A stretch of 61,112 bases of DNA from Arthrobacter sp. SO3 (GTDB taxonomy: Bacteria > Actinomycetota > Actinomycetes > Actinomycetales > Micrococcaceae), in the NCBI RefSeq assembly GCF_020532825.1, contig NZ_MQTS01000192.1, forward strand, positions 19,960 through 81,071, written 5' to 3'. Below the pieces are notes generated by a model. It did no database searches. It was given only the letters and a program-made list of their open reading frames with translations, and was not told the DNA's origin. Position 1 is the first letter of the stretch, and each line of letters opens with the position of its first letter. Positions 55,392 to 61,112 of the stretch are shown here, one piece after another. The translations under genes and the position numbers were made by a program.

Positions 55392-56764
55392 TGTTCGTTC
55401 CTGGCCGGGAAATCCGAGAGGGGCAGCCGGATGGCCACCACCGTTCCTTCGCCGGGCGCGGACTCGATATCGAGGCTGCCTTGCAGTGCCGTCACGCGCT
55501 CCTGGAGTGACTTCAGCCCGTAGCCCGAGCCGTCGGGGCGCCGTACGGGGTCCGTAGCCTCGGCGGGATCGAAGCCTGCGCCGTCGTCGTAGATATCCAT
55601 CGCCACCTCGCTGCCCAGGAAAGACAGGGTCACGACGGCGGTGCCCGCCCTGGCGTGCACCCAGACGTTCGCGAGGCTGGCCTGCGCCGCCCGGAGCAGG
55701 GTGGTGCGGTACAGGTTGGGCAGTTCCATCGGGGTTCCCTCAAGGTCGAAGCGGCAGCGCAGCCGGGTGCCGCGGGCGGCCGCCTCGGTTTCCGTCTTGT
55801 CGCAGAGCCGGCGCAGGCTGTTCACGAGGGGATCCTCCGGCGGGTTCCCCGCCAGGTTTTCTGCCGGGTTTTCTGCCGGGTTCCCCGCCAGGTTTTCTGC
55901 CGGGTTCTCCGCTAAAGCGGGTGGCTGAAGGCCGCGGACAAAGTTGCGCGCCTCGGCCAGGTTGGCCGAGGCCGTCTGCTGCACCGTCCGGAGCCGGTCC
56001 CGGGCGGTGGCCGAGTCCCCGTCGTCGAGCGACTTTTCCGCCGCACGGCCCATGAGCAGGATGCTGGAAAAGCCTTGGGCAAGCGTGTCGTGGATTTCGC
56101 GGGCGAGCCTGGCGCGCTCGGCCAGCGTGCCGGCGTCGCGCTGGCTGCGGGCGAGTTCGGCGCGGGTGCGGCGCAGCTCCTCGGCGGCCGACCGCTGGTT
56201 TTCCGCTTCCAGGTAGAGCGCCCGGTAGCCCAGCCCGGTGACCACGGCAAAGGCTGCCCCGAACGCCGGTCCCAGCACCATGGGCAGCTGCAGGGCGCCC
56301 CCGTCGGCTCCGGCGTTGTGGAACCACAGCGCCATGATGACCAGAATGGTGCTCAGGGCGATCGCCGGCAGCGCCAGCCGCAGTGCCAGCACGTGCAATT
56401 GCAGGAAGAAGAGCGGGAAGGCCAGCCAGACGAAGTCGGCGCTGACCGAGATCAACAGCACCCAGAGCAGGCAGACAGCACCCAGCCACAGGTGCGAATA
56501 CGGCCGCGGGTCGAACCGGGACGGATCCGCGGAGTGGCGTTTCTCCAGGACGGTGCCCAGCAGGTAGAGGGCGGCGAGTATGAGCGCGAGGCCCAGGGCA
56601 AACCAGTCCGTGCCCTGGAGTCCCGTTCCCATCAGCCGCCCAACGGCGACGAACAGCAGCACGGCGAAGCCGCTGTGCAGGCAAACACGCAGGACGCGCA
56701 GAATCACCGCGGCCTGCGGCGTGGCTGCCGGGCCTGCCGGCGTGCTGCTGGCCTTGCCGTCCAT
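55388..56764 (-). CDS. Orphaned sensor histidine kinase (HisKA_3 type)
   Basis: 458 aa. Five to six N-terminal membrane helices, phospho-His motif LAREIHDTLAQGFSSILL, and an ATPase domain with VWVHARAG, DIYDDGAGFD and GSGYGLKSLQER. A repeat-built linker of Asn-Pro-Ala-Glu-Asn-Leu-type units (residues about 285-308) separates the two catalytic parts. The partner response regulator directly downstream is reduced to a remnant, so this kinase must use another regulator or is nonfunctional. Confidence 0.9.
   Translation of the reverse strand: MDGKASSTPAGPAATPQAAVILRVLRVCLHSGFAVLLFVAVGRLMGTGLQGTDWFALGLALILAALYLLGTVLEKRHSADPSRFDPRPYSHLWLGAVCLLWVLLISVSADFVWLAFPLFFLQLHVLALRLALPAIALSTILVIMALWFHNAGADGGALQLPMVLGPAFGAAFAVVTGLGYRALYLEAENQRSAAEELRRTRAELARSQRDAGTLAERARLAREIHDTLAQGFSSILLMGRAAEKSLDDGDSATARDRLRTVQQTASANLAEARNFVRGLQPPALAENPAENLAGNPAENPAENLAGNPPEDPLVNSLRRLCDKTETEAAARGTRLRCRFDLEGTPMELPNLYRTTLLRAAQASLANVWVHARAGTAVVTLSFLGSEVAMDIYDDGAGFDPAEATDPVRRPDGSGYGLKSLQERVTALQGSLDIESAPGEGTVVAIRLPLSDFPARNEQ
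55839..55911. repeat. 12/24-bp tandem repeat inside the kinase gene
   Basis: Units GCCGGGTTTTCT (12 bp) and a 24-bp form with CCCCGCCAG inside alternate about 24-12-24. All are multiples of three, so copy-number change keeps the frame and only alters the linker length. Confidence 0.8.
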
Positions 56765-56833
56765 GGCTTCAGCGTAGCGCCGCGCGGGGCAGAATCCGGT
56801 CCAGGCCCTGCGTTCCGAGGTCCGCTGGGCGTC

Positions 56834-58273
56834 CTAGATCCCGAGGGGCGGCACCGCAAGGCCAAATATGTCCTTCAGGGCATATTTTGCGGCGTGGAAT
56901 CCGGGCATCCCGGTCACCCCGGGACCGGGCGGGGTCGAGGAGGAACACAGGTACACGCCGCGCAGCGGAGTCCGCCAAGGGACTGGGCCCAGGACGGGGC
57001 GCCGGATGATCCCGCGGAGGTCCATCAGGCCGGCGCTGAAATCTCCGCCGACGTAGTTCTCGTTGTACACGCCCAGTCCAGCCGCCGTCGTGACGTGATG
57101 GCCGAGGATAAGGTCGCGGAATCCGGGGGCGAAGCGCTCCAACTGGGCGATGACGGCCTCGGCCATGTCCACGGTGGAGCCTGCGGGTACGTGGCAGTAG
57201 CTCCACAGGATGTGCCGGCCCCCGGGGGCCCGTCCGGCGTCGAAGCGCGAGGGCTGCGAGACCAGGACATAGGGCCGGTCCGGATGCCGCCCCGCGGCGA
57301 CGAGGTTTTCCGCCTCGGCCATCTCCGCACGGCTGCCGCCCACGTGGACCGTGCCGGCATCGGCCAGGCCCGGGGCCGCCCAGGGGACCGGGCCGGAGAG
57401 GATGAAGTCGATCTTGCAGGCCGCGTTTCCGAACCTGAAGGACTCAAGGGCGTGGCGGTACCGCTCCGGGAGCCTGCCGTCAGCAAGCCGGAGCAGTCCG
57501 GGGGGTGCCACATCCAGCAGCGTGGCCCGGACCGGGGGCAGCTCCGCGAGGGATCCGATTCCCGCCCCGGTTTCCACCGCCCCGCCGTGAGCTTCGATGT
57601 CCGCCACCATGGCCTGCGCGATCGCCGCGGAGCCGCCCACCGGGACGGGCCAGCCGACCGTGTGGGCCAGGGTCCCCAGCATGAGGCCCGCTCCGGCCGC
57701 AGCGGGGGCCGGAAGCTGCGACACCGCATGCGCCGCGGTACCGGTCAGCAGCGCGGGTGCAAGATCCTCCCGGAACCGCATGCCCCACAGGGGTGAGCCC
57801 TGCTCCAGGACCCGGGCGCCAAACAGGGCGGCCGCCACCGGGTCCCCCGGTATCCGCAGGAGCTGATTCAGCGTCAGGTCCGTGATTCCCTCCGCCCGCT
57901 GCACGAGCGGGGCCATCAGCCGCCCGAATGCGGCGCCGTCACGCCCCAGACCGGCCACCGTCCGCTCCAGGGAGCGGTACGCCAGCGCCGCCCGGCCGCC
58001 GTCGAGCGGCGTGCCGTACGAGAGCTCGGGAACCTCGAGCCGGATCCGCGCCGACAGCTGGAACTGCCGGAAAAACGGCGAGGCAAGGGCCATCGGGTGC
58101 ACCGCCGAGCAGACATCATGAAAGTGCCCGGGCTCGATGAGTTCCGCTGTCCGCAGGCCGCCGCCAGGGGTCGGCGCCGCCTCGTAGACGTGCACCTTCA
58201 GTCCTGCGCGGGCCATGGTCACCGCCGCGGCGAGGCCGTTCGGTCCTGATCCAACAACGGCGACATCAGGCAT
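56834..58273 (-). CDS. FAD/NAD(P)-dependent oxidoreductase, phytoene-desaturase-like
   Basis: 479 aa from ATG at 58273. The dinucleotide-binding start VAVVGSGPNGLAAAVTMARAG followed by VYEAAPTPGGG is typical of the CrtI/FAD-amine-oxidase superfamily; GVYLCSSSTPPGPGVTGMPG near the end is the matching C-terminal FAD motif. No carotenoid gene is nearby, so the substrate is open. The start overlaps the next gene's end by 8 bases. Confidence 0.88.
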   Translation of the reverse strand: MPDVAVVGSGPNGLAAAVTMARAGLKVHVYEAAPTPGGGLRTAELIEPGHFHDVCSAVHPMALASPFFRQFQLSARIRLEVPELSYGTPLDGGRAALAYRSLERTVAGLGRDGAAFGRLMAPLVQRAEGITDLTLNQLLRIPGDPVAAALFGARVLEQGSPLWGMRFREDLAPALLTGTAAHAVSQLPAPAAAGAGLMLGTLAHTVGWPVPVGGSAAIAQAMVADIEAHGGAVETGAGIGSLAELPPVRATLLDVAPPGLLRLADGRLPERYRHALESFRFGNAACKIDFILSGPVPWAAPGLADAGTVHVGGSRAEMAEAENLVAAGRHPDRPYVLVSQPSRFDAGRAPGGRHILWSYCHVPAGSTVDMAEAVIAQLERFAPGFRDLILGHHVTTAAGLGVYNENYVGGDFSAGLMDLRGIIRRPVLGPVPWRTPLRGVYLCSSSTPPGPGVTGMPGFHAAKYALKDIFGLAVPPLGI

Positions 58274-59735
58274 GCCGGGCCGCCTTCCGCCACGGCAAAA
58301 TGGAATCCGAAGGGTGCAGCGGGTCAACCCGCAACCAATCCGGAATACCCTCGAACGGGCCGCCCTGCGGATCATCCATCCCGTACCGGCGGACCACGTC
58401 GTAGCTGGGGTCCCAGACGTCCCAGGCCACCCGCGCCATCAGGTAGGCGGTGGCCAGCATATGGAACACCACGGCGAGGACGTAGTACGGCATATCAATA
58501 TTGTGCTGGGACACGCCGCCGCTCGTCACCTGCCCAAGGTACAACCAGACAGCCGCCCAGTGCAGCCCCTCGAACGTCTGCCAGATCAGAAAGTCCCGCC
58601 AGCGCGGCCGGGCCAGGGCCAGGAGCGGGATGAGCCAGATGACGAACTGCGGCGAGTAGACCTTGTTCGTCAGGATAAACGCGGCCACGATCAGGAAGAC
58701 CAGCTGCGCGAGTCGGGGCCGCCGGGGCGCGGCCAGGGCCAGCACCCCGATGAGCACACACGCCAGCAGAAAGAGGTTCAAGGCCAGGGTGTTGATCGAC
58801 TCCGGCTGCAGGGAAACCCAGCCCAGCCGGCCGGCGACGAGGTTGTAGGCAAACCAGGGCGAGCTGTAGCCGGCGGGACGGTCTTCGGTGAACTGGTAGA
58901 AGTATCTCCAGCCCTCCGGATTGGCGGCGGCGACCGGGAGGTTGACTGCAAGCCACGCGACGGCGGCGGCGGCGGCAGTGACCAGGATGGCCCGGATCCG
59001 CCCGGTGCGCAGGGCCAGGAGCAGGACCGCACCAAGGATCAGCACTGGGTAGAGCTTGGTCGCAGTGCCCAGGCCAATAAAGATTCCGGCCAGGACGAGT
59101 TTGTTCCGGGAGAAGCAGTACATGCCGAGGGCCAGCAGCCCAACAGCCCACATGTCCCAGTTGATGGTGCCGGCCAGGATAAGGCCGGGGGCCACCGCCA
59201 CCATGGCCGCGTCCCACGGCCGACGGCGGGCCATTCGTGCCGTTGCGAGTACCGTCACGATCCAGACGGCCGCGATCAGGGCGGCGTTGATGTCGAAGTA
59301 GGCGAGAATCCGGCTGGGGGTGACGCCTTCGCCCGGAACCAGCAGGGCCGTGGCGCCGGCGATGAACCCCATGAGGACGGGATATTCAAAGAACGTCCCC
59401 TGGGTGATGAACGGGAAGGCGCCGTCGCCGAGGCCGCGGTTTTTGAACAGCTCCGGAAAGTCCGAATAGCAGGTCGCGTAGAACTGGCCCGGGGTTTCCC
59501 AGCCATTGATCCGGCAATACGACTTGAGGACAATCCCGATGACCGCTGCCAGGACGGTGAGCAGGATCAGGACGCGTTCCACGGTGAAAAAGCCTGGCGA
59601 AACGATGCCGGGGGCTGAGCGGCGGCCCATTGGTCCGCCAATCAACTCGGTGAAATTCCTCAGCAGGGGGTCGCTGCGGCTCGGGATGACCAGTCGGACA
59701 CGTCTGCGGTGCTCCGGCGGCTTTGTCTCCTGCAT
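58266..59735 (-). CDS. Polytopic membrane mannosyltransferase-like protein (GT87/DUF2029)
   Basis: 489 aa from ATG at 59735. About ten hydrophobic helices after a cytoplasmic N-terminus; CYSDFPELFKNRGLGDG and FFEYPVLMGFIAG carry an Asp-rich first loop, and GTATKLYPVLILGA is the hallmark of polyprenol-phosphate-mannose-dependent GT87 enzymes. It probably adds a sugar to a cell-envelope glycolipid or glycan outside the membrane. Confidence 0.82.
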   Translation of the reverse strand: MQETKPPEHRRRVRLVIPSRSDPLLRNFTELIGGPMGRRSAPGIVSPGFFTVERVLILLTVLAAVIGIVLKSYCRINGWETPGQFYATCYSDFPELFKNRGLGDGAFPFITQGTFFEYPVLMGFIAGATALLVPGEGVTPSRILAYFDINAALIAAVWIVTVLATARMARRRPWDAAMVAVAPGLILAGTINWDMWAVGLLALGMYCFSRNKLVLAGIFIGLGTATKLYPVLILGAVLLLALRTGRIRAILVTAAAAAVAWLAVNLPVAAANPEGWRYFYQFTEDRPAGYSSPWFAYNLVAGRLGWVSLQPESINTLALNLFLLACVLIGVLALAAPRRPRLAQLVFLIVAAFILTNKVYSPQFVIWLIPLLALARPRWRDFLIWQTFEGLHWAAVWLYLGQVTSGGVSQHNIDMPYYVLAVVFHMLATAYLMARVAWDVWDPSYDVVRRYGMDDPQGGPFEGIPDWLRVDPLHPSDSILPWRKAARHA

Positions 59736-59745
59736 GTCCCTGAGC

Positions 59746-59889
59746 TTACCGGGGCCTCTCCGGCTGGCCGTGCTGCGCCGGGCGGCCGGCGCAGCGGGTC
59801 TCAACGCGGGTGCAGAACCGGTTGCTTAAATGGGGGAGCCCACGCATCGCCGCGTGGGCTCCCTGGGGATCAGTTCCGATGTCAGTCAT
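59746..59889 (-). CDS. Possible 47-aa leader or small protein before the GT87 gene
   Basis: ATG at 59889 with AAGGAG 7 bases upstream; begins MTDIGTDPQGAHAAMRGLPH and ends 10 bases before the GT87 start. A 12-bp stem hairpin lies inside it. The second half is Arg/Pro-rich and may be noise. Could be an attenuator-type leader. Confidence 0.3.
   Translation of the reverse strand: MTDIGTDPQGAHAAMRGLPHLSNRFCTRVETRCAGRPAQHGQPERPR
59834..59863 (-). terminator. 12-bp stem hairpin before the GT87 gene
   Basis: GGGAGCCCACGC / GCGTGGGCTCCC with loop ATCGCC (plus strand). On the minus strand it is followed by CCCATTTAAGC, a weak T-run. It lies downstream of the small open frame at 59920-60117 and may terminate that transcript or attenuate GT87. 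Confidence 0.6.
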
Positions 59890-59919
59890 CAGTTGCTCCT
59901 TCGACGGCCTGGACCCGCG

Positions 59920-60117
59920 TCAGCGGATGAGGCCGATCCGATACATGACAAGGTGGACGTCTTCACGCTTCTGGTCGAGGAGCTGTCCGTTGAACAGCGT
60001 CGTGTGCCTGGGGGCCGACTGGAGGCGCAGGAGCCTGTGGAGTTTCTGCTTCATGGTGGTCACCTCCCGCCGGTGGCTTGCGGTGCGTGGTTGGACGGCG
60101 GTGCTGGCAGTAGTCAC
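59920..60117 (-). CDS. Small basic protein of 65 or 44 aa
   Basis: Two starts compete: GTG at 60117 (AAAGG upstream; 65 aa) and ATG at 60054 with a strong GGGAGGTGA (44 aa, MKQKLHRLLRLQSAPRH). The tail DQKREDVHLVMYRIGLIR is basic/hydrophobic. No family recognised. The strong ribosome site argues it is translated. Confidence 0.45.
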   Translation of the reverse strand: MTTASTAVQPRTASHRREVTTMKQKLHRLLRLQSAPRHTTLFNGQLLDQKREDVHLVMYRIGLIR

Positions 60118-60446
60118 GATGGACCTTTCATTGGAATTGCCGGGAAGGGTGGAGTAATTGGGCGCGCCAAATTAAGGCCTCTGTGAATTGGCGAAGAAAA
60201 GGCCGTAAATGGGCGTGGAAATACCCGGCGCTAAGGAAATGATTTCGCGAAAGCGAAAGGCTGGCGCCTGGACGCGGGAAGGCCGCAACCCCAACAGGAA
60301 GCTGGGTTCCGAACTTTAGGGATGCTGCGTACCCGCGGGATTCCGCCTGGGTCAGTCCGCTGTCACGGCATTCCCGGGAACGGGAGCGCCGGTATCGCCC
60401 CGGCTCCGGGCCCTAGGTGAAGGAAACCAGGCCGGGAGCGGAGGGG
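60118..60446. other. Gene-poor interval with several hairpins
   Basis: TTTCGC-GAAA-GCGAAA (60243-60258) is a perfect stem with a GNRA-type loop; GCCGG/CCGGC stems occur near 60388-60404, and TTCCCGGGAA near 60371. No protein gene is convincing. It could be a leader RNA or small RNA; I could not match it to a known riboswitch. Confidence 0.45.
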
Positions 60447-60542
60447 TCAGGAGGCAGTCGGGCCGAAATGCGGGCGCGGTTCAGCGACAGAGGCCGGGGT
60501 GGCGGTGACGGAGTACATCCATCCGCTAGTCAAAGTAATCAT
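60447..60542 (-). CDS. Candidate 31-aa peptide with a perfect Shine-Dalgarno
   Basis: ATG at 60542 follows AAGGAGGT by 7 bases. The peptide begins MITLTSGWMYSVTATPASV and ends in a Pro/His-rich tail (EPRPHFGPTAS). AT-rich DNA (60640-60710) lies upstream and could hold the promoter. No homologue recognised. Confidence 0.4.
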   Translation of the reverse strand: MITLTSGWMYSVTATPASVAEPRPHFGPTAS

Positions 60543-60708
60543 TTTCCCAACCTCCTTTTCTGTTATGCCGTGGCTCCGGCTGACTGGCCGGGCGACGCGC
60601 GCCTCGACCCCGGCAGGACGCTCTGGGGTCAGAAATAAAAATACACCATGAATGCAGCACTTGACTACCGAATTCATAAACTTTCTTGAAGTTATTTCTA
60701 AACCGTAT

Positions 60709-61112
60709 TTAGAGGCCCCAGCGGACCACTGCCGGGGTCTTCTTGTCCCAGCCGAGCGTGCAGACTTTGGCCGTTCCCAGAATGAAGTGCCTGCCTTCGT
60801 GGGGATCGAGCCCCAGCCACCGGGCGGTGAGGATCCGGGAGAAGTGTCCGTGGGCCACGATCAGCACATTGTCCAGGCCGGATTCGAGCACCCGCGCCAC
60901 AATCTTGTCCGCGCGCGCGGCGACGTCGTCCAGGGCTTCACCGTTCGGCACACCGTGGGTCCAGATCAGGTACTCCGGGTTGTCCTTGCGGATAAGGTCC
61001 GAGCTGATGCCCTCGTAGTCGCCGTAGTCCCACTCCACCGCGAGCGGTTCCAGCTGGGCGTCGGGGAACCCGGCGAGTTCGGCGGTCCGGCGGGCCCGCC
61101 GCAGGGGAGACG
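60709..61112 (-). CDS. Histidine phosphatase (phosphoglycerate-mutase fold), 5' end beyond the window
   Basis: About 134 residues of a two-His phosphatase. The frame remains open to the window edge (SPLRRARRTAELAGFP, then VEWDYGDYEG, the usual middle of the family), with the second catalytic His in LIVAHGHFSRIL. The N-terminal RHG motif is off the window. Such enzymes dephosphorylate small metabolites; the substrate cannot be told. Confidence 0.85.
   Translation of the reverse strand, partial: SPLRRARRTAELAGFPDAQLEPLAVEWDYGDYEGISSDLIRKDNPEYLIWTHGVPNGEALDDVAARADKIVARVLESGLDNVLIVAHGHFSRILTARWLGLDPHEGRHFILGTAKVCTLGWDKKTPAVVRWGL

Noticed and set aside
56075..57796. 573-residue plus-strand frame opposite the kinase and FAD oxidoreductase genes
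   Set aside because: Same reason; no recognisable domain and no start signal.
60118..60446. Riboswitch (cobalamin, c-di-AMP, SAM-IV, M-box) in the hairpin-rich interval
   Set aside because: I compared remembered core motifs on both strands and none fits; left as an unassigned structured stretch.

Overview
The window is high-GC actinobacterial DNA and most resembles a soil Micrococcaceae chromosome (Arthrobacter / Pseudarthrobacter type). The evidence is the strong GC bias at third codon positions, frequent GTG/TTG starts, the rpsF-ssb-rpsR-rplI block close to dnaB, a csoR-copZ-copA copper operon and many NarL-type two-component genes. The genus is an inference from gene content and order. 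No tRNA, rRNA, CRISPR array, insertion sequence or phage gene was seen.

0-8.2 kb is a coherent one-carbon demethylation module. It holds the end of a metF-like gene, purU, a LigM-type tetrahydrofolate-dependent aryl-O-demethylase and a PadR regulator, and it faces a five-gene branched-chain-amino-acid-type ABC transporter operon. The likely job is uptake of a methoxylated compound, transfer of its methyl group to THF, and recovery of THF through MetF and PurU. 8.2-11.2 kb has a MoaD-like protein next to an Asp-box propeller protein, a small unknown protein, UspA and a DinB-fold protein. 11.4-14.5 kb is the CsoR-controlled copper efflux operon, with a predicted leaderless csoR transcript. 14.5-20.1 kb carries DUF2277, a solitary WXG100 protein, an EamA exporter facing a CGNR regulator, a truncated gene, small membrane proteins and a MATE exporter.

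20.1-29.5 kb: a doubled MarR-like palindrome precedes doxX, followed by a two-hotdog thioesterase and dnaB. Next come a 640-bp gene-free interval rich in DnaA boxes and two membrane-tethered proteins with L7/L12-like tails. Then an FMN reductase, a PhzF protein, rplI-rpsR-ssb-rpsF (read leftward, with a structured rpsF leader) and a DUF1345 protein. 29.8-33.9 kb is a small surface-glycan-like locus: a DUF6492-type transferase, a WsaF-like glycosyltransferase and a secreted glycosidase-like protein. 34-45.8 kb has the M18 aminopeptidase, a Tat-type intradiol-dioxygenase-fold lipoprotein, an amino-acid permease, an ABC-2 exporter with its two-component system, a PAP2/lipid-kinase fusion, and a DeoR-MFS pair.

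45.9-51.3 kb is a lactate-use locus: a FAD/Fe-S D-lactate dehydrogenase-type fusion, lldP and a divergent GntR regulator. 51.4-61.1 kb has an ABC-F ATPase, a penicillin-binding lipoprotein, a histidine kinase whose partner response regulator is reduced to a 33-codon remnant, an FAD oxidoreductase, a GT87-type membrane protein, an interval with small SD-led open frames, and a partial histidine phosphatase.

Three copies of an exactly 63-bp long-armed palindrome (26.67, 45.87 and 51.35 kb) sit in 3' intergenic positions and form a dispersed repeat family.
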